Source of the DNA: Agarilytica rhodophyticola
GTDB taxonomy: Bacteria > Pseudomonadota > Gammaproteobacteria > Pseudomonadales > Cellvibrionaceae
Assembly: GCF_002157225.2 (NCBI RefSeq)
Contig: NZ_CP020038.1
Span: forward strand, 4,990,501 to 5,054,500
Reading direction: 5' to 3'
DNA: 64,000 nucleotides
The notes under the pieces are model-generated. The model was not told where the DNA came from, ran no database searches, and saw only the letters and a list, made by a program, of their open reading frames with translations. Shown here one piece after another: positions 52,436-61,975 of this stretch. The position numbers were made by a program, and so were the translations under genes. How positions within the stretch are numbered: the first letter of the stretch is position 1; the number at the start of each line of letters is the position of its first letter.

Positions 52436-52513
52436 GTGGAGCAAACACTCCGTGCCATCGGCGTAGCCGGTGCAAGCCATTGAAAATCAATAAGGTAGGG
52501 CAACTAAAAAGAC
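52436..52513 (+). promoter_or_regulatory. Structured leader before response regulator
   Basis: Three small hairpins in a row: GGAGCAAACACTCC, GCCATCGGCGTAGCCGGTGC and ATTGAAAATCAAT. They lie 30-110 bases before the response regulator start. It could be an untranslated regulatory leader; I do not recognise a known riboswitch. Confidence 0.3.
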
Positions 52514-52544
52514 AATTTTATTTGCCCTTAAAAGTTAAAAATTT

Positions 52545-53237
52545 ATGCCCAAACATATTGCTATTGTTGAAGACGAAGACGCTATTGCGCAAAACTATTG
52601 CGATGCCTTACGCAGGCAAGGTTATAAAGTCAGCCATTATCGCTCTCGCCCTGAGGCTAATGAGGCATTCGCATCACGGCTTCCAGATTTAGCCATTATT
52701 GACATTGGCCTGGGAGATGAAATCGAAGGGGGGTTTGATCTGTGCCGCGACCTGCGGTCGAGATCACCAGAATTGCCCATTATCTTTCTTACCGCTCGAG
52801 ATAATGAATTTGATGTGGTGTCCGGGCTGCGTCTAGGTGCTGACGACTATCTCACTAAAGATATCAGTCAAGTACATATGTTAGCCAGAATTACAGCGCT
52901 GTTTCGTCGTATCGACAGTCTGCAAAAACCTACTAATCAAGAAACAGAAATTAAACGTGGCAAGCTAACACTCAATATGGATCGTATGATTGCCCAATGG
53001 CAGGAACAATTAGTCGACCTGACTATTACCGAAATTTGGATTGTCCACTGCTTGGCCCTCCATCCAGGACATGTGAAGAATCGTCAACAACTTATGGACG
53101 CAGCTAACGTTGTGCTAGACGATAATACTATTACTTCGCATATCAAGCGGATTCGCAAGAAATTTAAAATACACGACGATAATTTCGATTGTATTCAAAC
53201 AGCCTACGGCATGGGATATCGTTGGCAAACTGAATAG
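52545..53237 (+). CDS. pdsR: PdsR-type response regulator (dedicated sortase system)
   Basis: 230 residues. Receiver domain with the phospho-Asp in LAIIDIGLGDE (about residue 51), Thr in IFLTARDNEFD and Lys in DYLTKDIS; then an OmpR-like winged helix (TITEIWIVHCLALHPGHVKNRQQLMDAANVVLDDNTITSHIKRIRKKF). The unusual DIGLGDEIEGGFDLCRDLR loop and the C-terminus match the family NCBI calls proteobacterial dedicated sortase system response regulator. It is followed 56 bases later by its kinase. No sortase or sortase substrate is in the neighbourhood, so in this organism the pair may act on other targets. Confidence 0.85.
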   Translation: MPKHIAIVEDEDAIAQNYCDALRRQGYKVSHYRSRPEANEAFASRLPDLAIIDIGLGDEIEGGFDLCRDLRSRSPELPIIFLTARDNEFDVVSGLRLGADDYLTKDISQVHMLARITALFRRIDSLQKPTNQETEIKRGKLTLNMDRMIAQWQEQLVDLTITEIWIVHCLALHPGHVKNRQQLMDAANVVLDDNTITSHIKRIRKKFKIHDDNFDCIQTAYGMGYRWQTE

Positions 53238-53293
53238 CGATCTTATTTCTATCTTCTATTAACAGCTATAAAGCGAGATGCTTTCTCAACATT

Positions 53294-55333
53294 ATGCGCC
53301 TTCGCAAACAACTTATGTTTCTGAGCTTGATAACCCTCGCTTTGCCTTGGGTGGGTTGTCAATATATCCATGAAATGGACGCGACTTTACGACAAGGCCA
53401 ATCCAATTCATTAGCAGCCACAGCCCAGGCCGTAGTCGCTCGTTTTGCCAGTGACCCAGCACTTCGTCAAGGTATTGAACGATATGCTCACTTACAATCT
53501 CCCCTATACGTCCATGACCTAAGAGAACCATTATGGCATGACGGTTACAGTGATGACTGGTTTGAGCGAGGTCTTATTGACCAGCAACATAGTTTACCCA
53601 ACCAACCAAAGTTGGCCGTGTGGCAAGACCAGCTACATATTTTTTTAAAGGTCGAAGCCTCTTCATTACAGTATTTTAATCCCGCTTCAGAAACCTTAAA
53701 TCAAAGCCATCATTTATTGTTATTTACCAATCAAGGTAATTATGCGCTATTCGCCAGTGCGCCAGGGAAGTTCAATGCCATCCAATATATCGATAACAAA
53801 ATCGTTAATACAAAAACGCTTGAACACCGCATAAAAGGTGTCTGGTTAGAATGGGCGCAGGGATATCAGGTAGAAATTTCTCTGCCTATCTCCTGGGCCA
53901 AAGAGGGAATTGCATTTGCCAGTTACGAGCCAGAACAAGGCATACAGTATCTTAATAATTCTGGACGTATCATGCAGCCCATCATCGTCGAGTCCGCGAC
54001 ATTGGCAAATGAGCTTAAGGTATTTTCTTCTGCTCATACACAGTTACATATTGTCACTGATAGCGGCCATTTAATCGCTTCATCAGGGCAATTAAAGAAA
54101 CGCTCCAAGCAACAACAACATGGCTTTTTAGAATGGCTCTACGCTTTGGCCCCAGGAAATCGCAACTATCCCCAGCTCCCTCAACATCACTCAAATGGCG
54201 TTATGTTGGATGGCAGCAGCATGCAAGTGCTCACTCGCAAGAACGCCTTATCGGCTTGGTATCAATTAGACGATCAAGCTATTGTGCGAGCCGCTTTACC
54301 CATTCGCAGCAAAGAGAACAATACGATTATCGGTGCCATCATCGCTGAGCAGAGTGCGTCTTCACTATCCGACGCGACCAACAATGCACTTAACCGCTTA
54401 CTAGCATACTCATTCTTAGCCTCTACTTTTGCTGGGGTTGCCTTGGTGTTATACGCCACCTGGCTATCACTGCGTATTCGCAGACTGAGCGAAGCTGCCA
54501 GTGATGCTATCAGTGACAAAGGTAAGATTAACGAAGACTTTCCTATCTCTAAAAATGGTGATGAGATTGGCGATTTATCGCGCAGTTATGCCAATTTGCT
54601 ATCTCGTTTACGAGAGTACACAGATTATTTAAGAACCCTGTCGAACACCCTCTCCCATGAGTTGAGGACGCCGCTGGCGATTGTGCTTTCGTCGCTGGAT
54701 AACTTAGAACATGAAGCTCTTGGTGAACAAGCCCAAACCTATGCTGAACGGGCACGCGCAGGAGCAAGCAGGCTATCGCACATCCTCAATGCAATGAGCG
54801 CCGCTAGCCGAGTGGAACAAGCGATCGATGCAGCGGAGGTGGAAACTATCGATTGCACTCCCTTTATAAACTTTCTTGTGCAAGCTTATCAGGATGCCTA
54901 CCCTCAGGTGCACTTCAAACTTGTTACGCAACCAGCTCAACAACCAAAGATCACAGGATCTGCAGAATTACTCGTACAAGCCTTTGACAAATTGATCGAT
55001 AACGCAGCCGACTTCTGCCCCGCTAACGGCCTGATTGAAATCGGCCTGAAGCAAGAAAAAAACAGGGTGATTTTTAGCTTTCGTAACGAAGGACCATTGT
55101 TACCAGAAAATATGCAAGGTCGCCTTTTTGACTCCATGGTATCCCTTAGAGACAAAGCCAGCCCAAAAGACACTCCTGCACAAGGAACGAGCACCCCCAA
55201 AGACAAACACCACCTTGGCTTAGGCCTTTACATTGTCCGCCTTATTAGTGATTTCCATCAGGGTGAGGTGGATGGTTTTAACGCCCCTGATGACAGTGGT
55301 GTCATATTTGAAATTCGCCTGCCCGCCCTCTAA
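53294..55333 (+). CDS. pdsS: PdsS-type sensor histidine kinase (dedicated sortase system)
   Basis: 679 residues. N-terminal membrane helix (LMFLSLITLALPWVGCQY, about 7-24), a ~330-residue periplasmic sensor, a second helix around 370-392 (LLAYSFLASTFAGVALVLYATWL), HAMP-like linker, then a HisKA domain with the phospho-acceptor in LSHELRTPLA (about 453) and a HATPase domain (ELLVQAFDKLIDNAADF, HHLGLGLYIVRLI). The N-terminus and sensor follow the dedicated sortase system kinase family. An acidic/Pro insert lies in the ATP lid (ASPKDTPAQGTSTPKDK). Operon with the regulator before it and rpsT 150 bases after it. Confidence 0.88.
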   Translation: MRLRKQLMFLSLITLALPWVGCQYIHEMDATLRQGQSNSLAATAQAVVARFASDPALRQGIERYAHLQSPLYVHDLREPLWHDGYSDDWFERGLIDQQHSLPNQPKLAVWQDQLHIFLKVEASSLQYFNPASETLNQSHHLLLFTNQGNYALFASAPGKFNAIQYIDNKIVNTKTLEHRIKGVWLEWAQGYQVEISLPISWAKEGIAFASYEPEQGIQYLNNSGRIMQPIIVESATLANELKVFSSAHTQLHIVTDSGHLIASSGQLKKRSKQQQHGFLEWLYALAPGNRNYPQLPQHHSNGVMLDGSSMQVLTRKNALSAWYQLDDQAIVRAALPIRSKENNTIIGAIIAEQSASSLSDATNNALNRLLAYSFLASTFAGVALVLYATWLSLRIRRLSEAASDAISDKGKINEDFPISKNGDEIGDLSRSYANLLSRLREYTDYLRTLSNTLSHELRTPLAIVLSSLDNLEHEALGEQAQTYAERARAGASRLSHILNAMSAASRVEQAIDAAEVETIDCTPFINFLVQAYQDAYPQVHFKLVTQPAQQPKITGSAELLVQAFDKLIDNAADFCPANGLIEIGLKQEKNRVIFSFRNEGPLLPENMQGRLFDSMVSLRDKASPKDTPAQGTSTPKDKHHLGLGLYIVRLISDFHQGEVDGFNAPDDSGVIFEIRLPAL

Positions 55334-55483
55334 GCACTAAATTGAGGGGCTACAACAAGAATATCTACTTGACATCGGCCTGCAAACGGGCATAATGCCG
55401 CGTCTTTAATTTGCCCCTCAACGGGCTTATTACTTTATTTAATTAGAATTTTTATTCAATAGAATTATATAGGAGCATTCACG

Positions 55484-55750
55484 GTGGCAAATTCACCCCA
55501 AGCGAAAAAGCGCGCTCGTCAAAACGATAAAGCTCGCCGTCATAACGCTAGCCTGCGCTCCATGGTTCGCACCTATCTTAAAAAAGTAGATGCAGCGATA
55601 GAAGCAGGCGACACTGAAGCAGCAAAAACTGCATATTCACAAGCTGTGCCTGTACTTGATCGCGTTGCAGATAAAGGTATTTTCCACAAAAACAAGGCTG
55701 CTCGCCATAAGAGCCGTCTAAACGCCAAGATCAAAGCTATGGCGGCATAA
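55484..55750 (+). CDS. rpsT: 30S ribosomal protein S20
   Basis: 88 residues from a GTG with TAGGAG upstream. Sequence [35 protein letters not shown] and the C-terminus [19 protein letters not shown] are standard S20. It binds 16S rRNA early in 30S assembly. A strong terminator follows. GTG or TTG starts are common for rpsT and connected with its autogenous control in enteric bacteria. Confidence 0.97.
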   Translation: MANSPQAKKRARQNDKARRHNASLRSMVRTYLKKVDAAIEAGDTEAAKTAYSQAVPVLDRVADKGIFHKNKAARHKSRLNAKIKAMAA

Positions 55751-55763
55751 GTTTTTGTACGAA

Positions 55764-55801
55764 GACATAAAAAAACCGGCTATAGCCGGTTTTTTTATGT
55801 C
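55764..55801. terminator. Bidirectional intrinsic terminator after rpsT
   Basis: Perfect stem GACATAAAAAAACCGGC..GCCGGTTTTTTTATGTC with a T run on both strands, between rpsT and the convergent BamE-like gene. Confidence 0.95.
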
Positions 55802-55831
55802 TGAAAATAGCGTTCAACACGCTCATAGCAG

Positions 55832-56383
55832 TTAGAGTCGTACTTCTTCCACAATTCCCTTTTCATTAAAATCGATAGCTTTACGCTTAAAGCGGTTCAA
55901 CCAATACATCCAGGTATAGCCGTCGAGATCTGGGTTGGCATGTGGCGGCGGATGCCCCATTGCATAGAGAACACCTTGCTTAGTCATACCAACATAGGGA
56001 ATACCTTTACGTATGCCTTTACGATCGATTTCACTGAGCTTTTTAACCTTATCAGCCTCACATTTATTGCCAAAAAACTTCTGCAAAGCTTCATCAAAAG
56101 ATACGCCTGATTTTTTTGTATGCTTATCGTACAACATCGTATATTCGACCGATTTCCATTCAAAAATAAACTTTTTCTTATTTTTCTTTACCACCGTAAC
56201 CTCAGCACACATGGGAATGAGATCCGCCAACTGATAATTCATCGTATACAATCGTTGGCGGGCAACATCCGGATGCAAGTTAGAAAGCAATTGCAGTTTT
56301 TCACCTGGATTAAAATCCGCAGCAAAACTATTGGATGCAAATGCCATTAACAGTATGAGAATTGACGAATAATATCGCGTCAT
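55832..56383 (-). CDS. Periplasmic protein with BamE-like C-terminus
   Basis: 183 residues from the ATG at 56381-56383 (GGAG site). Signal peptide to about residue 21 (FASNSFAA). The middle part has CAEVTVV and a Lys-rich stretch. The last 60 residues (GIPYVGMTKQGVLYAMGHPPPHANPDLDGYTWMYWLNRF..AIDFNEKGIVEEV) look like the SmpA/BamE fold (GMTxxxVxxxxGxP..W.Y...F.N..GxV). No lipobox. It is probably a periplasmic protein of unknown role, convergent with rpsT. Confidence 0.75.
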   Translation of the reverse strand: MTRYYSSILILLMAFASNSFAADFNPGEKLQLLSNLHPDVARQRLYTMNYQLADLIPMCAEVTVVKKNKKKFIFEWKSVEYTMLYDKHTKKSGVSFDEALQKFFGNKCEADKVKKLSEIDRKGIRKGIPYVGMTKQGVLYAMGHPPPHANPDLDGYTWMYWLNRFKRKAIDFNEKGIVEEVRL

Positions 56384-56542
56384 AGATAACTCCAATTTCC
56401 TTGTTTATTGAAGTACTAATTCTACAAAAAAATAGCGTATAAGCTATTTTTTTATTTTTTCAATGGCGGGTTTTGGCAATTAGACCACCGCATAGAATCG
56501 ATTTATAATTAACTATTATTATGCCAATGGACATTTAATATT

Positions 56543-57739
56543 TTGAAAGCATCAGACATTGTTATTTTGGACTATCAAACAACGTGCGCGGCAGGCACGG
56601 GTAACACAGCATTACGACAGGCCATTGCACAGCAGCAAAGCGGCTTGCGCAAGAATGATATGGTCAATGTCGAACTCAACACCTGGATTGGTCGAGTACC
56701 TGAAATTGACGACGTACAATGGACAGAGCCGCAAGTGGGATGGAAAAGTCGCAATAATGCGCTCATACAGCTGGCCTTAAACCAAGGCAACTTCATGCAA
56801 TCCATTGAACGAGTGAAACGTGAGTTTTCACGCGAGCGCGTAGGCTTGATTATGGGATCGAGCACTTCCAGTATCGATCGAGCTGAGGAAGCTTACGGCC
56901 AACTAGAAGATGATCAGCACTTGCCCCACGCTTTTCAGCAAGAATACGTGTTAAATCCTCACGCACCGGCCTTATACGCAGCCCATGTGTGTGGCATATC
57001 AGGGCCTGCTATCACTATTAACACAGCATGCTCATCCTCAGCAAAAGTTTTTGCCAGTGCTGCAAGGTGGTTAAATTTAGGCTTGGTGGATGCGGTGGTT
57101 GTAGGTGGAGCGGATACTCTTTGCATGAGTGTATTATACGGTTTCCACTCGTTGCAGCTAGTCTCCGAAAAGCCGTGCAAACCTTTCGATGAACAACGCG
57201 ATGGTATTAATTTAGGTGAGGCTGCAGGCTTTGCTATTCTCACTCGCAAGGAAAATAGCCCCGAACATACCGGCATAAAGTTAAGTGGTTTCGGCGAAAG
57301 TTCAGACGCCCATCATATGTCTCACCCCCACCCTGATGGTTTAGGGGCAAAAAAGGCGATAGAGCAAGCACTACAAGGTGCCGCGCTGACAACGGATGAT
57401 ATTGATTATATCAACCTACACGGGACAGCAAGTCGCGCCAATGACCACATCGAAGGCTCTTTAATTGCCAATATGTTTAGCCAAAATACCGTGGCTAGTT
57501 CGACGAAAGGCTGGATGGGTCATACCTTAGGTGCAGCTGGCATTATCGAAGCAATTATCGCACTGGATACTCTGCACACCAGTGTGCTTCCGGGCACCCT
57601 CAACTTAGAGCAGGTAGACCAGTCTATCGGTTTGGCAATGAGCCCTCATAACCAGCAACGTAAAGTCCGTCATGTTATGTCCAATTCCTTTGGCTTCGGC
57701 GGCAATAATTGCTGTCTACTCTTTAGCAACATGCATTAA
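56543..57739 (+). CDS. Beta-ketoacyl-ACP synthase of pigment cluster
   Basis: 398 residues starting at TTG. KAS II-type condensing enzyme with Cys in TACSSSAKVFASAARWL (about 162), His in NLHGTASRANDH (about 295) and His in GHTLGAAG (about 330), so catalytically complete. In aryl polyene and xanthomonadin clusters such enzymes extend the polyene on an acyl carrier protein. It is 13 bases before a chain-length-factor-like gene and begins the plus-strand part of the cluster. The neighbouring ligase, ACP and chorismatase indicate a hydroxybenzoyl starter. Confidence 0.92.
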   Translation: MKASDIVILDYQTTCAAGTGNTALRQAIAQQQSGLRKNDMVNVELNTWIGRVPEIDDVQWTEPQVGWKSRNNALIQLALNQGNFMQSIERVKREFSRERVGLIMGSSTSSIDRAEEAYGQLEDDQHLPHAFQQEYVLNPHAPALYAAHVCGISGPAITINTACSSSAKVFASAARWLNLGLVDAVVVGGADTLCMSVLYGFHSLQLVSEKPCKPFDEQRDGINLGEAAGFAILTRKENSPEHTGIKLSGFGESSDAHHMSHPHPDGLGAKKAIEQALQGAALTTDDIDYINLHGTASRANDHIEGSLIANMFSQNTVASSTKGWMGHTLGAAGIIEAIIALDTLHTSVLPGTLNLEQVDQSIGLAMSPHNQQRKVRHVMSNSFGFGGNNCCLLFSNMH

Positions 57740-57752
57740 TTAGGCGATCACT

Positions 57753-58610
57753 GTGACCCATAACAACAATAGCTTGCGCTGCAATATCATAGGAATTGGC
57801 GCGTGGGGGCCAGGCTTTAACAATTGGCCCGAATTAAAAGCCCTACTCCTTCAGCAAAATCAAACACACGAAGAGAGCCCAAAGCCTGTAACACCTAAGC
57901 CCACCATTATTCCAGCGAATGAGCGCAGACGCTCACCTCTGCCTGTAAAAATAGCAGTAGAGACCTCATGGCAGGCAGCGCAGCAATCGACCCTTGAGCC
58001 CCACGATATGGCATGCGTCTTTGGCTCTGGTCTCGGCGATACGGAAATTACCAACTACATGTGTCGCGCACTCAACAACGAACTCAAACAACTATCGCCA
58101 ACGAAGTTTCATAATTCGGTGCACAACGCCGCTGCTGGTTACTGGACAATCAGTACAGATTGTATGAAATCTGCCAACTCTATTGCCGCCTACGACAATA
58201 CAGCGGGGCTGGCATTGCTTGAAGGACTCAGTCAATGTGTGTATCAGGATGAGTTGGTACTTGTCACTTTGTTTGACGATAAAGCGCACAATGCCTATCG
58301 CGATATCTTCCCCTGCGATACAGCCTTTTCTGCAGCACTGGTATTGAGCCCTGAGCAACATCATAGTGACAAAAGTATCGCTAGATTAGATATGCAACTG
58401 GGTAGCCGCGGTAGTGCGCCGATTTCACCAGAGCCGATAGCTAACGCCCACCTAGATACTCTCTACCATCAAAACCCTGCCGCAAAAATACTTAATGTGC
58501 TGCAGGCTATAGCCAAATTGGATGACGCAAGCCCAAGTGCTCAGGTACAACTGAACATAAGCGAGAACACCCAGGTAACTTTTGACATAGCACAATATAA
58601 CGCTGGCTAA
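57753..58610 (+). CDS. Ketosynthase chain-length-factor-like protein
   Basis: 285 residues from a GTG. It matches the Ketoacyl-synt_2 family that pairs with the ketosynthases of aryl polyene clusters: SPTKFHNSVHNAAAGYWTISTDC near residues 113-135 is diagnostic. No active Cys motif, so it is a non-catalytic partner. The gap to the ketosynthase is 13 bases and 33 to the next gene. It likely sets chain length in a heterodimer. Confidence 0.85.
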   Translation: MTHNNNSLRCNIIGIGAWGPGFNNWPELKALLLQQNQTHEESPKPVTPKPTIIPANERRRSPLPVKIAVETSWQAAQQSTLEPHDMACVFGSGLGDTEITNYMCRALNNELKQLSPTKFHNSVHNAAAGYWTISTDCMKSANSIAAYDNTAGLALLEGLSQCVYQDELVLVTLFDDKAHNAYRDIFPCDTAFSAALVLSPEQHHSDKSIARLDMQLGSRGSAPISPEPIANAHLDTLYHQNPAAKILNVLQAIAKLDDASPSAQVQLNISENTQVTFDIAQYNAG

Positions 58611-58643
58611 AGCGATATAACGTGTGCCAACACCGTAAAAAGG

Positions 58644-60254
58644 ATGTCTATAATGAAACTGAAAACAGATGCTGTCATTGCCGGTGGTGGGCTCGCAGGT
58701 CTAGGCTTAGCCTACCAATTAAAATCCGCGTCACCCGAACTAGATGTTGTGGTACTGGATAAACGTAAATTCCCTGTACCAAGAGCGATTACCAAAGTAG
58801 GTGAATCGACGGTTGAAATTGGCTCGCACTATTTATCAAAGCATCTTAAGCTTGCGGATCATTTAAAACATGAACATTTAAAAAAGTTTGGTATTCGCAT
58901 ATTTTTTGGCGAGGGCGCCGATGATTTCAGTCAACAAGATGAACTTGGCGCAAGCCAAACCTTCGGTATTCCCACCTATCAAATAGACCGTGGAGATATT
59001 GAAAATCATTTAGCCTGTGAATTAAAAGGCATGGGTGTACAGCTGATCGATAACGCCGATATCCAGCACTTATTGATCAACCAAGATGCATTAAAAGATA
59101 GCCACAAAGAAGATAAAAAACACCATTTGCAGGCACAAACAGATACTGATCGCTATGATATAGACGCTCGCTGGCTACTGGATGCTTCAGGGCGAAGAGC
59201 CTTTATTAAGCAACAGCTCAATTTACACAAAAATAACCAACACCAGGCCAACGCCATTTGGTTTCGTATCGATAAGACCATTGAAATTGACCAATGGAGT
59301 GAGCAAGAGTCTTGGCATAGGCGCTGTATGCCGCAAGGAAAGCGCTGGCTAAGTACCAATCATCTTGTAGGCCCTGGTTACTGGGTCTGGATTATCCCTC
59401 TCGCTTCAGGAATCACTAGTATTGGCATTGTTATGGATAACCAAGCGTTTGATGAAAGCCAGATTGAATGTGAGCAAAGCGCTATGTCTTGGTTGCATAA
59501 AAATCAAAGCCGCTGTGCCGAAGCTATCGGTGAGGCAAATTTTTTAGATTTTGTGGTATTAAAAGATTATTCCTATAGCTGCAAGCAATTATTTAGCGAC
59601 AACGGCTGGGGTATCACTGGTGAAGCAGGTTTGTTTGCTGACCCTCTCTATTCTCCAGGCAGCGATTTTATTGCCATTAATAATGGTTTTATTGATGACT
59701 TAGTACGATCAGATGCAAAGGGAGAAGATATTCGTTTTAAACGTGCATTATATGAAAGATTGCATTTTTCAATTTATAACAACACTCTGTCGTTATACAC
59801 CGGTCAATACGGCGGCTTTGGCGATCGCCAAATGATGGGGCTAAAACTACTGTGGGATTATTCCTATTATTGGGGTGTTTTGTCTTTGTTATTTTTCCAA
59901 AATGTATTAACTGACATCGCGCGTATGCGCAAATTAAGTGTGGTGTTACAAAAAGCCCAAACCCTCAACCAGCAGGTTCAATCTCACTTTAGACAGCGCG
60001 CCGAGAAGCGTTTAATTTTACCCAACCGTGGGGTATTTATGGATCAATACAAGATTCCCTGCCTCAAACATTTTAATGAAATATTAATGATGCCGGAAAC
60101 AAGTGACATCGATAAACACTTGCAGGACAACGTGGCTATGATCGAGCAGATAAGCGTTAGTGTGATGAATATGTTAAGCGAAAACCCAAGTCGCCATATT
60201 GATGATGAAGAGCACAATCTTTTAGGAGATTATCGCCAAAGTATTTTGGCTTAG
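58644..60254 (+). CDS. Flavin-dependent halogenase-like protein
   Basis: 536 residues from ATG 58644; a start three codons later (58653, AAGGA at better spacing) is possible. FAD-binding GGGLAGLGLAYQL near the N-terminus, then VGESTVEIG and the second motif YWVWIIP (WxWxIP) around residue 247 of the halogenase family, with a Lys-rich LKKFGIRIFF segment that would supply the Lys of the halogenating site. Xanthomonadin clusters carry a similar halogenase and their pigments are brominated. It may halogenate the aryl group; some relatives in these clusters are thought to act otherwise. A copy of the AGGGCCTGTctgcAtA motif follows the stop. Confidence 0.85.
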   Translation: MSIMKLKTDAVIAGGGLAGLGLAYQLKSASPELDVVVLDKRKFPVPRAITKVGESTVEIGSHYLSKHLKLADHLKHEHLKKFGIRIFFGEGADDFSQQDELGASQTFGIPTYQIDRGDIENHLACELKGMGVQLIDNADIQHLLINQDALKDSHKEDKKHHLQAQTDTDRYDIDARWLLDASGRRAFIKQQLNLHKNNQHQANAIWFRIDKTIEIDQWSEQESWHRRCMPQGKRWLSTNHLVGPGYWVWIIPLASGITSIGIVMDNQAFDESQIECEQSAMSWLHKNQSRCAEAIGEANFLDFVVLKDYSYSCKQLFSDNGWGITGEAGLFADPLYSPGSDFIAINNGFIDDLVRSDAKGEDIRFKRALYERLHFSIYNNTLSLYTGQYGGFGDRQMMGLKLLWDYSYYWGVLSLLFFQNVLTDIARMRKLSVVLQKAQTLNQQVQSHFRQRAEKRLILPNRGVFMDQYKIPCLKHFNEILMMPETSDIDKHLQDNVAMIEQISVSVMNMLSENPSRHIDDEEHNLLGDYRQSILA

Positions 60255-60284
60255 GGCCTGTCTGCATAACATCGAGAATACATC

Positions 60285-61694
60285 TTAAGATAGCGATTCA
60301 AAAAGAGCCAACAACTTTTTGCGCGGCAGTTTACCATTAGCTTCTCGAGGTAGGGCATCGACAATATGCAAAGGGCGGGGCAAAAAGACCGGGTCTAAGC
60401 GCTCGCGAAATTGTTCCATCACCCTTTCTTTGAGGTCTTCTTGGTTTTCATGGCTAGTGGTCTGACCATCGAATACCACCAGTGCAGCTAGACGATTAAC
60501 TGATGCCTTATCCTCGGGCGGCAAGAACACAACCCCATCCAACACCCCCCTGGTGGCAAGCAGAATTTTATTGAGTTCCTGTAAAGAGCCTCGTTTACCT
60601 GCAATCTCTATCATATCTTCATTGCGCCCGAGCAAACGAAATTGCCTCTCCCCTACCATCTGCAAGCGATCTTGCAGTAACACTTCTGCGGGTAGATGAG
60701 CGCCACGAGCGATATATTTATTATCGTCGTCATTGTTGCCACTACTAATAAAACTAAGGCCGTTAAAAATAGTCCAACAGTCTACTTTAGACGTTTGCCG
60801 ATACGACATAGAGCCTACTTCACTGCAGCCATAAACTTCTTGTAACTGTCCCCGAAACAATGTTTCTGCTTGAACCGCAAGCTCCTTTGCCAATGGCGCA
60901 GTTGCGCACAACGTCATGGCTATTGGTGGGAAGTCTAAGCCACTTAAAACCATTGCCCTAAGATGTACAGGTGTTGATACCAACATTCTAGGCTCGGGCA
61001 AATACGTCAGTATTGAACGGATATCCTTGGCAAATAAAGGCCTGGCATCACATACACACACCCGCGCCATAAGCGGCAATAATATTGAAGTTTCAAGCCC
61101 CCACATATGCTGCCCAGGCACGGTAGCTAATAACCACACGAGACGCTCTGTGGAAGGCAACATATAATTTCCATTGATATGTGTGCTATCAACAAATGTA
61201 CGCCAAGGTTTATGGCTAGGAGTTGATTCTCCAGTGGAGCCGGAAGTGAAAGTAATGGCTGACAGAAAATCCAGTGCTATGTCAGGAATGGCTATCTCAG
61301 AACTTGCCTCAGTATTAGCGCTTAGAGTGAGAGAATTAATATCGAATTGCGGCATACTTTCGGCACAAACGACGCCATCGTGAAGAATATAGGTATCGCG
61401 ATAGCGTTGCCCCAAGGCTTCTTGGGTCGCAATATTTTTATTCGGAGGCAATAAGTTAGTCTGCTGGCGAACAATTGCGGCGCAGAAGGCCACCATAAAA
61501 AGATAGCGATTCTCACAAAGATTGAGAGCGTAGCCTGCATCAGGCAAATGCTGCGCAAGCTGGTGCACATGGGCGAGAAAATCAGCGACAGATACGGTTC
61601 CTATATGATCTCCCAGTGGCGCTATAGGTGCTTTTGTATAGGCAATCCAATCATCTACTGAACGATTAACAAGAGGCGCATATGTATCTGTCAT
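60285..61694 (-). CDS. AMP-dependent acyl/aryl ligase of pigment cluster
   Basis: 469 residues from the ATG at 61692-61694; the frame opens at a GTG inside the ACP gene, which I reject. Adenylating enzyme: P-loop FTSGSTGESTPSHKPW (about 154-169), ATAPLAKELA, EVYGCSEVGSMSYR, and the C-terminal Lys motif REANGKLPRKKL. It most likely activates the hydroxybenzoate made by the neighbouring chorismatase and loads it onto the ACP, as XanA2 or ApeH-type ligases do. It lies on the minus strand with the ACP gene, convergent with the halogenase-like gene. Confidence 0.88.
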   Translation of the reverse strand: MTDTYAPLVNRSVDDWIAYTKAPIAPLGDHIGTVSVADFLAHVHQLAQHLPDAGYALNLCENRYLFMVAFCAAIVRQQTNLLPPNKNIATQEALGQRYRDTYILHDGVVCAESMPQFDINSLTLSANTEASSEIAIPDIALDFLSAITFTSGSTGESTPSHKPWRTFVDSTHINGNYMLPSTERLVWLLATVPGQHMWGLETSILLPLMARVCVCDARPLFAKDIRSILTYLPEPRMLVSTPVHLRAMVLSGLDFPPIAMTLCATAPLAKELAVQAETLFRGQLQEVYGCSEVGSMSYRQTSKVDCWTIFNGLSFISSGNNDDDNKYIARGAHLPAEVLLQDRLQMVGERQFRLLGRNEDMIEIAGKRGSLQELNKILLATRGVLDGVVFLPPEDKASVNRLAALVVFDGQTTSHENQEDLKERVMEQFRERLDPVFLPRPLHIVDALPREANGKLPRKKLLALFESLS

Positions 61695-61708
61695 AGGATG
61701 CTTCTGTA

Positions 61709-61975
61709 TTAAGGCGTATTTTCTTTTACAAACTCGCACAACGACGCTAGGGTCGCAAAAGCGTTGCGAACATTCTCATCTTCTGCCTGCATTTGTACGC
61801 CATATTTTTGCGAAATGGCAAGTGCAATTTCAAGGGCGTCAATAGAATCTAAGCCCAAACCGTCACCGAAAAGAGATTCTTCAGGATCAATTTCTTCTGC
61901 TGTGATGTCTTCCAAGTTAAGGGCTTCCACTAATAATTCAGCCATTTCGCGTTGCTCAGTAGTCTGTTCAGACAT
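61709..61975 (-). CDS. Acyl carrier protein
   Basis: 88 residues with the phosphopantetheine Ser in GLGLDSIDALEIA (about Ser44). Acidic helices on both sides (LEDITAEEIDPEESLFGDG). It carries the growing polyene or starter. It is the first gene of the minus-strand half of the cluster, 14 bases before the ligase. Confidence 0.95.
   Translation of the reverse strand: MSEQTTEQREMAELLVEALNLEDITAEEIDPEESLFGDGLGLDSIDALEIALAISQKYGVQMQAEDENVRNAFATLASLCEFVKENTP

Noticed and set aside
52436-52513. Possible cobalamin or c-di-GMP riboswitch in the pdsR leader
   Set aside because: The short hairpins do not show the conserved core of either class; kept only as a structured leader.
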